DNA of 64,000 nt from Ischnura elegans (taxonomy: Eukaryota; Arthropoda; Insecta; Odonata; Coenagrionidae). The position numbers and the translations under genes were made by a program. The notes below the pieces were generated by a model that was not told where the DNA came from, made no database searches, and saw only the letters and a program-made list of their open reading frames with translations. The stretch is taken from contig NC_060246.1 of assembly GCF_921293095.1 (NCBI RefSeq), positions 92,873,030 to 92,937,029 on the forward strand, read 5' to 3'. Shown here one piece after another: positions 12,301-24,300 of the stretch. Position 1 is the stretch's first letter. Each line of letters opens with the position of its first letter.

Positions 12301-15300
12301 TGTGAGATGGATGACGAACGCCAAAAATTTGTCTACTACTTGAATTATTCCTGTCTAATGAATATATTTTTAATATAACTGAGGTAGTGTGTTAAGCGTG
12401 AACAATATTGCGTTAATCGTCAGTGGCACGCTCATCTGGATCTTCGCCTTCATATCTCCACTTGTTTTCTCCAGGTAGCTCACTCTACCCCCACCCCTAC
12501 CGTCATGTGCAAGCGGACAACCCAAGGCGCTCTGCAATATTCACGCGCATCTAGCCTGGATTCTTTTCTTCGTGTTCAATTATTTTCAGTCCATCTCTTA
12601 AAGTTCTCAATAGTTTCTTCGAAGGGGCCAAGGTGCGAAGACGAATAAAATTAAACCAGTGAAAATGAAACCTCACTTTATTAAACCCACATGGAAAACA
12701 CTCGGTGGTTCGAAGTCCAGCCACCCTGGAAAGTAGGGAACCACTCGTACGTGGTGAAGTTCGGAACTGATGCTATCGCGTACGGGGGTACGCAGAGCAT
12801 ACTGCAGAAGGCGAAGCATGACCATATGACTGCGCCATGAAATTTTTTACCCTAAAGATACCCATTCTTTTCTAACTATCTTAGCGCCAGATGAGCAGAT
12901 AAATTCGGATTAGCCCTTCGTCAGTAACTCTGACAAGTGAGACTTATAGTATAGCTCGTAAATTGATAACTGATAGCAACCAGATATCATGTTTCCGGGA
13001 CAAAATGCCGAATTAACTCCGAGAAGCTCACCTACGAGGATATAACGTTTCGCCAAAAATCACCATCGTATTTTTCCATCTATTTCCTTGCTTGAAATAC
13101 GTCGCGTTTGGTCTCGTTTTTTAATTACGTGCAAATTACTAACATTTCAATCTAATAAAAGCATAATAGCAATTGCTGAATATCATTGTTAGATACCTTT
13201 TGGGCTAATAGGTGACTCATGCAGCAGTTGACCTCCAGGAACTGGGAACTTTGAAGGAGTTAGGCTGAAAAAGGTCAGTGGGTGAGAAGAGGGGGGAGCG
13301 CGAAACACGTTTCTATTGTTCTCGTGTAACTCGATATTTTTTTCGAAGCTAAGGTCTTCGTAATACAATCCCTGCGCGAGCTGGGACCTTTTTTTTATTT
13401 TGAAGAAGAGGAAAGCGTCAGACGGGGGGAGGCGAATGCTGAATGGAGGGGGATAACGAATCTTGGGAAATGCGCTAATGTTACTTTCCCACGGCACTGA
13501 GCTTCTCCCAATGGTAGTTCCATCTCTTGGGGAAGATTCCAACTATGTGCTATTCGTTATTAGCCTTAAATGACACATTGTATTTATTTCGTCTCATTTT
13601 CGTCTAACGATGGATGCGGGAAAATTATGCGTCGGAACCGCAATCTTCAAACGATCAATGCGAGAAACAATACTTCGGGGAACGATAGATGCGGGAAAAA
13701 ATTATATTGTCTATAAGGAACTTTATTTGGGACCAGAAACGGCGAACGATCAATGCAGGAACGATAGATCGAGGTTCCACCGTATAACTTTTCTTTTGGA
13801 AGCGGCAGTGTAATGACTTCTTTTCTCTGCTATCGTAATACTCTGGAACCAAAACTGAATCGATCTCTCTAATCAGAGGCAAATCATTTTCCCTTCATAC
13901 CGTTGCTCTGGGAAAAATGGAACGACTTTGTAGCCGTTTATATCGCGACAGCATTGAGGCTTTAACGTTACAATCCAAGGCGGATCTAGGGAGGGGCACG
14001 GGGGCACACACTCCCCAGACACTTAAAAAATATGCAAGATTTTGAATACGGTCACATTATCATTGCGCTCGTTTTGTATCATGAGGTATCCTTGTGCCCC
14101 CCCAGAACAAAATCCTGGATACGGCTCTGCTTGTGCTCCCCACTCCCCAGAAAGAAATCCTGGATCCGCCTCTGGTTAAAATTTAGGTAAATTGTAATCA
14201 ATCACACAAAAATTTTGTAAGTTGATCAAGCTCTAACTTGAATGGAGCCGAACCCAGGGTAAAGCAGGCGATCTCGCGGACACAGCAGAAGTGCACCCGG
14301 CGATTGATTGGCACGCACGCTTTACCTGCTGCCTAAAATGGCAATAGTTTTTCACTTAAACACAAAATTAAATAAGCTAAATTACTGTTCAGGTATTTTT
14401 GACGTTGATTTTTCGTTGTATAGCTATATATATTAGGTGGCAACCTCAGATATCCATAATATTTTCCGATGAAAATTATGCAACCCGATTGACGTCGAGA
14501 ATTTTGCATTCGATTGTAAGACGAACCCTCTTTTCTGCAGGAGTTAGGAGGAAAAAAAACCTTGTCTTAGATAGGAGCAAATACGTACATTATAATTCAC
14601 TTGGTTTGAAATATATAAAGACATAATAAATACCTGCTGAAACATGTTATTTTCACTTTCACTTTACTTTATCACTCCTCAAATATTTCCAAACAAACTT
14701 TCCGGTTGCGACGTAAAACTGGCAAGTCCCAGGTCGACGCATGCGAAAATCGTGTAATGCTGTGTTGCCATAAGCGGAAATCTTCTCTCGTTTTCAGGCC
14801 GCAACGTGCGAGAATTAGTAACGTCGCGCCGAAAGCTCGCTGTCGCCCGGTTCAAACGCAAGGAGCGTAGTGTCCACAGGGCATAGCAGGTTGTCCAGGT
14901 TAGCGGTCTTCCAATCACAGGTTTGAGGGTGTTGAATAAACGTTCACATTTTTCGACACAAATGCCATCTAGATTTAGTTTCGAAAGTAGTCACTGCAGC
15001 CAGTGGGAAGCCTAATTGGGTGGAAGGGGGACTAAGGAGTGACCGAGGGAGGGGAAACCAAGCCAGTCGAGGAAAGTAAACAAGCTGATGAGAAGTGGTG
15101 TCATATTTCAGGAGGGGGGAGAGAAAAGGCCTGCGCTGGGTAAAGATTTTTTTTCTTCAGGCAACATTCGTTCCCACGCTTTTCTGACCCATGCGACGAT
15201 GCTCGCCACAATAAATAGAAGTGCGCTCGTTACGAACGAAGTTGAAAATTTATGGGAAGGTATTATTATCAAGATTGAAAGATTTTTAAGGTTTTAGGAC

Positions 15301-18300
15301 GAAATTCACGGCTTTTTCCAGGTTTTTTCACGGTAGACGAAATTCACGGCTAATTCACGGTTTTAAGGTTTTCACGGTTGAGTGGGAACCCTGCCTTTCC
15401 CACAGAAATAGTAAAAAGTCAACATGATGATTGAGAAAAAATGTATTCTCACGATTCTATATGAAATCTTGGCAAAAATTCAAAGAGATAGAAACAATAA
15501 ATTTTTTTAACGCAATGAAAGTATCATACATTTTATACCAAGTTCATATCAAGTTGACATTAAGATTGATGATGAGACAAATCTCAAATCCTTGGATTTG
15601 ATCAATTCTTGAATAGATGGATTTGATCAAATTTGAGGACATGATCAAATCTTCAAATGCCTGCTTCATCTGAAGGTATGATACACACAAATTGTGTCAC
15701 TAACAGAAAAAATTGCATAGATGAAGATACATACAAGCCAAATATTTGGACTACTTGTGCAGAAGAATCAACTACTTTTTCACAAAGTTAATTACTGTCT
15801 GTAAAAAAAAAGCAAGATACTCGAGTTTGAGGAGCTCTAGCGTCTAAATGAAGCAATCGATTTCAATGCAATAAAAAGCATACGAAAGATAATTTAGTTC
15901 TACGTTATATCGTGTACTTTAAAAATTCTGCAGCTCAATAGTATTTCCTGTACTTAATTTTTTCTCGAAAAAGTACCCGTTTTTTGCGCGTAAAATCAAG
16001 GTGCCCAACTTTGAGCGCTTGGCATTCCCGTAGTTTTCGTTTCTATGACTTGCAATTTTTATATAAAGAAGCCACATCTATTACTAGCAGTTTTCCGAAA
16101 ACAAATTGTTTATACCACAAAAATTAATGGAGCTGTTGTAAACAACGCAAACCTCTGCTAACTTCGAAACCAGTGAGTCAATCGAAAATTGATTGGTACT
16201 GTTGTCTTCCGTAGAATGTTAGTAATGCAAGCACATATGAAATGTATCTTAAATATCAATAATAACGTCAATATCACTTATTATTTATCTACATGTTTCT
16301 ATGCGCGTACCGGCAGCTCCGTCGTGGGAGGGGGAGGCGAAAAGAGGCGCGTGGTTGCCACCGACTCAGCAGAGGGCGCGCTTCCTTTAATTGACCGACT
16401 TGCACGATGAAAGTATCGTTGTAGCACCGTTCAGGTAAACTTAAGGTCAGGTTGGGCTTAGCTTTCATCAAAATGCTTTTCTACGACGTAAATTCTAAGC
16501 CATAATAGCGTAAATTTTATCGGATGGTAAAAACTTTTTGTACCTAAATCCCATGTCTAACAGAATGGATCTTAACTTTGGGAGGGAGAAACGTGGGCAA
16601 TCGGGAACATTCTCTAGCAGGTGATCCATCATTCTGCGTAACGTAGGAAACATATTCCTCAAATAGAAACCGTGCACTGTCCTCCTTATTACTCCAATCA
16701 TGAAGTCGTCGATGAAGATCTTCGGCCTTCCCAAAAGACGAACCCTCTTCTGTGCCGTAGGAAGGTCACCACTTGTGTTCTCCTTTTCACAATCCTTCTG
16801 TTTAGCCGTGACTCCTCTCACTGATATCAAGCTGATGCCAAGACAATCAGACACAGTTTGATACACAGGATATCTTTTGTCCATACTTTTTTCTGCTTCG
16901 CAGCGGAAAAAGCAAATTAAACTCAATACCATTTGGACTTCCGTCTCCAAAAAAACCCGTTCTTGGACGCACGATTCACCGAGGGAATCTGCACTAACAA
17001 TAGACGAATCATCCCTAAAGGTAAACGTTTTAAAGCAACCAGCGAATGATTCAGTAACTGCTAGGGTACTGTGAGTCTCGATGCGCTATGTGGCAACTGC
17101 GCACGACTTCGAGAGACTTTCTCTTTTCTGTTGCTTTGTTTAGGCCAATCCCGTCAGGCAGGGAGAAGGCGACAACAAGAGCTAAAAACAAAAATAAATA
17201 TGAAAAGATATTGAATATACTGCTGACATTTAACGTGTATGATCTACGTATATACATTACTAACATTCTACGGAAGACAACAGTACCAATCAATTTTCAA
17301 TTGACTCACTGGTTTCGAAGTTAGCAGAGGTTTGCGTTGTTTACAACAACTCCGTTAATTTTTGTGGTATAAACAATTTGTTTTCGGAAAACTGCTAGTA
17401 ATAGATGTGGCTTCTTTATATAAAAATTGCAAGTCATAGGAACGAAAACTACGGGAATGCCAAGCGCTCAAAGTTGGGCACCTTGATTTTACGCGCAAAA
17501 AACGGGTACTTTTTCGAGAAAAAATTAAGTACAGGAAATACTATTGAGCCGCAGAATTTTTAAAGTACATGATATAACGAAGAACTAAATTATCTTTCGT
17601 ATGCTTTTTATTGCATTGAAATTGATTGCTTCATTTAGACGCTAGAGCTCCTCAAACTCGAGTATCTTGCTTTTTTTTACAGACAGTAGGTTTGGATCTA
17701 AGCTTCAGTTCTCAGTTCTGGTTCTTAATTTAGTGTTCAAATAGCTTTTGTGTCTGATAAGTGTCCTTATCCAGGATAATATTAATTGCATCTTTGAGAA
17801 AGCTTCCCTTTTTCCTTTGCTGAAAATATAGAAAAGCAATCGGCCATTATATGGGGAGAGATTTCATGGCCAATCACAAACAGCCACTGCAAGAAAAAAC
17901 CCTCAAAGGGGGAAAAAAGTTTGATGCCATCAGTTACTTGATAGTTATTACGATGGTGTTTTTTAATTTTATTTATTTTGTTCACTAATAGGGCTAGAAG
18001 CTATTTGCGCATCATTACTTACAACAGAAGAACTGAACACCACACGATGACTGCCGGAATTTATTGAAGTCAGAAAAGAGCTCAACTTTTACAACCACAT
18101 GAACCTCTCCACGAATGCCATGCATAGTATCGAAAACTGGTATCCAACCGGACATCACAGAGCCACCACCAGCTTTCCCTGCACAAAAACACAAAAAAAA
18201 GAAACAAGTTGAAGTAAGGCAGGATAAATAAACACTACGATATTTTATACATAACTTTAATGAATTGGGGCCCAAGATATCAATACTAGACACAATTACA

Positions 18301-21300
18301 CCAATCAAATTGATTTCTTCCTAATCATAGCCTTTGCTATTAATCTTCCATCTAGGTTGAAAAGCTATTTGAATGAAAGAAAACAGAATGCTAAGATAAA
18401 ATGATAAGTATCTCATGATTTTAATGTCATGCGTGGCATTCCTCAAGGATCCCAATTTGTGCCACTTCTTTTTAATTTTTTTATAGATTATAAATGTGAT
18501 GTAAGTAATTAGACCAGTTAATTTCCTATTATGTGCCAATAATTAAAAAAAATGTATTTGGGTGTTAAATCCTAAAATGCAATGCAATGCATACTTAAGT
18601 ACACTTTATATATGAACCCTTTATTGGTTATATGTACGTTTGTGTACTGGGTAGCTGCCCAAATTCCAGCACAAATAAATAAATAAATTCCACCAATTTT
18701 AGCATTTCTCAAAGGTGTCCTCAGATGTTACAGGCTTTAATCGAAGATGGGTATCACATCTAATTTGCTACTATAAATCATTAAATTTTATAAACGATAA
18801 TTTTATGAAATATTTTTTAGACCAACTAGATGGATTAAATCAGATTTACAAATACAGACCCTTTAGTGCAGCAATGAGGCTGGCATGCATTTTCTAAAAG
18901 TATAACGATTTCTTCTTTATTGATATTTCCTCCATATCTTTTGCTAAACATCAAATAATCTTCGTTGCACTCAGCAAACATTTTAAAGTTTGTACAAAAA
19001 ACAAGAAAAACACTTCAATTGACTTCCTCCAAAAAAAAAAAAAAAAACTTCAAGCTTTCACATTAAAATTACTCAATTTTTTTCTGTGCGTACATTTAAA
19101 ACTTAGTAAAAATGCGAAAATTTTCAAAATTTCATATAATAATTCCCATACTTCCGTAGAAAAAAAATCTTGGCTTGATAATGTTAAAAATACTTAAAAA
19201 AAACTGAAAAATAAACCCTGCTCCACAACACGACACTTCATGATTTGCATGCAAATCATAGTAAATTATGCCGATTTCACATTTAACATGCACATTAGAA
19301 TTTCTCATTTTTATGCCTTTTGCACCTAGAGTAACGTTCATTCAGCAGTATAGACATTACTGGCTAAAAATAGCATTTCTATCAAAGCAACATTTAATTT
19401 TACTTATAATAAAGAACGTTTGCTTATTTCAAGCACACACTGTAAAAAATTTGCAATGCCACAAACAAGATTCATCAAGATAATAAAACATTAGCTGCAT
19501 GGCCAAGACACTATGCCTATTATCAGCTGATTCAGGCAGTCCCCAAGTTCTGTAAGGCATAACTAAAGTAAATCCATCCCTAAATAAATAATAACCATCA
19601 ATATAGCTAACGAGTTTGAAATGGATAAACCAGACAAACAGGCCTATTTATATTACTTAAACAGATAATTTAAGTTGGAGATTAATTTTTTTCCAACATC
19701 ACAAAAACCAACAAGCATTTTCCTATTTTGTAAATTCTACCGATCATACAGGAAATTTTTTTTTAAAACTTCAACAGAAATCATCACAATATATGTGGCC
19801 CAATTATAGGCTCAAGATTACCAATGATTACTCAAGTTTAAATATACATGATTAGTAATTGAAAGAATGGTTTTGTTTACTACTGTAATACCTTTCAAGA
19901 CAAACCAACACATTCTAATGCAAGGAGCATAACTGCAATCACGATCCACAGAGTCTCACGTTCTGAGAGGCATGAGCCTAGTTCATCTTCAATTGCACAG
20001 TAAAAACAATAACACCCAGCAACGTTTTTTTGCATAAAGGTCATTGCGTACATGTAAGGAATATTTTAGAAGTTATGCTATATGTAACAGTAAGTCAATG
20101 ACCCCTCAACTACGGTCCACATCGCTTATTCAATCAAATTCAATTAATAGCTGTAAATAAAACTTCTAAAATAGAATTGTCAAAACTGTGCAGTATAAAA
20201 GTAATAGCTGCCTACTGTCACAAAATCAGGAAGACCTTCACAGTTTTCACATTGAAAATGCAAATTTCAAGGTTAAAATTCCTGTTAATGCAAAAATCAA
20301 ATATAAATAATAAACATTTTATTAAAAGTTCATACCTTATTAATGACGAGTGAAATTCAGTTTCAAACAAATGCTAATCACTGAATTAAATTAAAAAAAC
20401 AGTAGAATCTGATAACTAGAAGCAACTACTACATACGACAACATTTTTTAATGTCTGGAAACAGTAATTTTCGGGAGAGGAAATTACAAGATATAATTTT
20501 CAAGCATAATTAATGCATAATTTGATAAATAAAATAGACATTAAAATATCGCGATTTTGCAGTGAACCGAATGATACCACACCAAAAATTTACCAGTCAT
20601 GTCTCCGCATCATTCAAAAACATCTAGAGTAAAGAGTTTTTCAGCAATATGTCTCTCAATGTCAGAACACATCTCTTTTCTACTTTGGGGACTGCCTGTG
20701 GCTGGAAATCACTATCATTAAGCAACTTGGTAAAACATGTTATTGCCACTAAAGAGAAATTTATTGTTAAAGAACATTACCTACCACGGAAGTGTTTTGG
20801 CTCCTTAATAGATACAGCTGTGATAAGATAACAAATCGGATCAATGAAAAAGTTGAATAACATCAAAATACTTCCAAATGAATGAAGGACATGAAACACT
20901 TTGGATAACCTAAGAATGCATGGATACACCAGTCTCTTCTGACAAACACAATGACTTGGGAAGTTTATCAATAAATCACATCTTCATTTTTGGTATTACT
21001 CCATCATGAATGTTCAGCATTTACCCAAAGCTACTCCTAAAGCCATCAATTTAGATGCATTAATTAATGAGAAGTAAAAAAAAAAGTCGGTGGAAGAAGC
21101 CTACAATACAAAATAGCTCATTTAAACTTTCCTTAATACTTCATACTATGAGAGAAACATTTTTGCAAGTGAATGCGCTCCAGTAATAAAAGGGCAATAT
21201 CTTTCCACAGCACTCATTAACAAACAAAGAAATTGTTGCAGCATTGCTCACAATTATGTATTAAGGCTCATACCACGATATAATTAACATACTGAGAAGG

Positions 21301-24300
21301 AAAAATAAATTCAGAAAATTTGCCACATGTTTGAAAAGGTGAGAATTAAATGACCTCCAGCTGCCCTTTAAGGCAATAATGTCAGCAACAATTGTGAAAA
21401 AACAACTGCAGCATTATCTTCAAATCTACAAATATGGCATAAAATAAATAAAGGCATGGAAATACAACGGGATCCAAAATTCTATGTTAAAATTACCCAA
21501 TAAAAATTACAAATAAAAGAAGAATATTTATAATTTTATCCTGAATGTCATGCAACACTGAAATGCACAGGAATAAAAAGGGTTGCACAACATTAAATTG
21601 CAGATTTCTTTCAAACAAGTGCACTATGTACTCAATTTCCTATGTAGTACTGAAATAGATTTCAAACACATTACAGAGAACAGACCACCACACAGCATAT
21701 TCTCAACCTCTCTGAGAGGCAAAAGTAGTTTGAGTTATGATGGAGTTTTTGAACTATAGGCCTCCTTGAACCAATATTTTAACTGGCAATCGGCGATGAG
21801 TTCTCTGGCAATTAGAAGCCAAAAAGACCGCTACAAGAAATAATGAAGTGCTCCAAATGAGTTGCCGTGAAGAGGTCACACTCAAGACGGAAATTCCACA
21901 GCTGTAGTGGTGGAACTCTGAGCAATTACTACCCCTGAATGCAACCATTGTCAGGCCTTTTGATCAGAGGGACATCCAAGCTCTCGTTAGCCCTGGTAGA
22001 TTATGGCTCCTTCCTACTCTCCTTTAAAATCGCTCTCCTTCCACTCTTGCGTAGGTTATTAATTCTGTTATCTAATGGAGTAAAGATGCTTACAGTGAAA
22101 AGCTGAAGTAGAAGAGTGCTCTCTATGGAAATTCTTGCAAAAAAAAAAACGAGACATAATGTGGTGTAGTTATTATGGGATATAGCCTGAGGAATATTAA
22201 TGAATTATTCAATAATTCATTAATGAAAGTTTTGAAACCATGATAAATGGATGAATTAACTAATATGTATGTTTTTAATAATATAATATAGTATTTCATG
22301 GAGTTTAGGTCATTTATAAAATAAGTTTCAGCCAACGTTTCGATTTATTTTTTAAATCATCTTCAGGGCTATGCAAGAAAAAGTGTGAACAATATAAAAT
22401 ACTGAGAATAAAAAGATACACAATATTTATACATAAAAAAGGTACAATCAGGTTTTTTATACAATATAATTTAAAGTAACGTAAAAAACCCTAGGATGGG
22501 CAGTAGGCCGGCCCTTATTTTTCAGAATTGCGAAAAGTTATGTTTTCCTGGTCTCAAAATGATCCAAATGAGGTCTATATTCACGTGTTAAAATTTGGTT
22601 ACTTTAAAATAACGGCAACCCGTGCCCCAAGTACTAAGGACCCTCATTTGAGTTTTTGGGGGTCGAAAAAGTGCTATACCTTATGTAAAACGTAAAAGTA
22701 AAGCCCTTTAGGGCCAATTTTCTGTTTGTTTTGACCTATCTCCAAGCGTTTAGGAGATATCGTCCGTCGTAATGCAATCCCCCCCAGGGCGCCACCCCGC
22801 ACCGCGGCACCGCTGAGGTACGGCCCGCACCACTTTCTAGAGACTTCACCTCAACCCCCTCCCCTCCCTCGGCAAAGACTTTGCTCCTGATGACAAGATT
22901 TACATGCTAGTGATGCAGTATTGAATAGGTTGTTCCTCTCGTGTCATGATTAATGTTGTTAAAGCGTATAAATGTCAATTTTAACCCTTCAACGCCGTCC
23001 TATGTACCTACTGGGTACAGACCCCTTAAACCTTGATTTTTTGCCGCCATACGGCCTCGAACCATTCCAGCAGGCTTTTTTCCAAATTGCTCTTTATGTA
23101 CAAAATACATATTATAATCTTGTGATACAATTGTGTCTACGAATTACAAAGGAATGAAGGGAATGAGCAGGGCTTCCAGGGCTCCAACAGTAGATAGAAA
23201 TATTCAAGGAAGACGAAACGAGGTAGTCAGTTCACGGATGTACATCACTGTGGAGAGATAGTTCTTGTGTATAGTGTGCAAAGGATAGAAGGTGCTCAAA
23301 ATAGAAGTTTTTTAGGATGTAAGGAAAAAAGTGGTGAAATAAATACTTAATCATGAACGTGACGTTCATTGTAAGAATAGACCAACAAGGAAAGGCATGT
23401 AATCAAGACTAAATCCAGGCATTGAACTGGTTGGAAAAGAAAGTGAAGAAATACTCGGCTCAAATTTACCTAGAGTGAGATAAGTACTGTGTGTTTTCTC
23501 TATCACCTTATGGGTTAGACATTTGTAAGACTTAGTGCGAGAAAAGCCGTGAGAGATGCGTCTCAACCAAGGTACAAAACTAGAATTCTTGTTATTACGG
23601 TAAATAAGGCGATTGAAAAGTTAGAAAAATGACGCAAAGAATGGATGAACGTGCAACGACATAGAGATAGCGCGAACTACAGTAGAGATGAAGAGAATCT
23701 TTCGTAACAAAACTTGATGATTTGTTTGAAATTGCAAGGAGCATTACCATTGAATTTTTGACGCACGAGGAGGAAAGTGCAGGTAATCTCTCAGATAAAT
23801 GTGCTTGGGCTGAAGAAATAAAGTTCTTACGCAAATGAAGAGGAGAACGAAATGCAGTTATTGGTGGAATAGATTTCAATATATTCAAGAATAAAGGAAA
23901 AGGTGTGATTCTCCGCTCCTAACAGTGTCAGAAGAATTAGAAATACAATGAAAATGTATTTTATTTTGGTTAATGTACCGAAATTCTTGGACAGAGTGAA
24001 AATAAATTGATCTCTTGGATTGGAAGTATTGTTATGGCAATTAAATTCTTTCTAAGGTAAGCACATTTCTTCAGAGGCTAGATCTTGACATCAGGAGCAA
24101 AGTCTTTGCCGAGGGAGGGGAGGGGGTTGAGGGGAAGTCTCTAGTAAGTGGTGCGGGCCGTACCTCAGCGGTGCCGCGGTGCGGGGTGGCGCCCTGGGGG
24201 GGGATTGCATTACGACGGACGATATCTCCTAAACGCTTAGAGATAGGTCAAAACAAACAGAAAATTGGCCCTAAAGGGCTTTACTTTTACGTTTTACATA

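Larger units (their letters stand above)
11255..15393. mobile_element. hAT-like element (non-autonomous composite, 4.1 kb)
   Basis: Ends CAGGGTTCCCACTC / GAGTGGGAACCCTG are flanked by CCTTTC on both sides (11,249-11,254 and 15,394-15,399), part of an imperfect 8-bp target duplication. The CAGGG terminus is hAT-like. TTCACGG repeats stud both subterminal regions (about five each), as hAT transposase sites often do. No transposase frame is seen; the interior contains Tigger copy B and a smaller MITE. Lies in C2CD5 intron 4. Confidence 0.75.

Noticed and set aside
13189-13542. 117-codon open frame, partly repeated at 1,275-1,505
   Set aside because: Both lie in the two Tigger-like copies and correspond to the same non-coding internal segment; no domain pattern.
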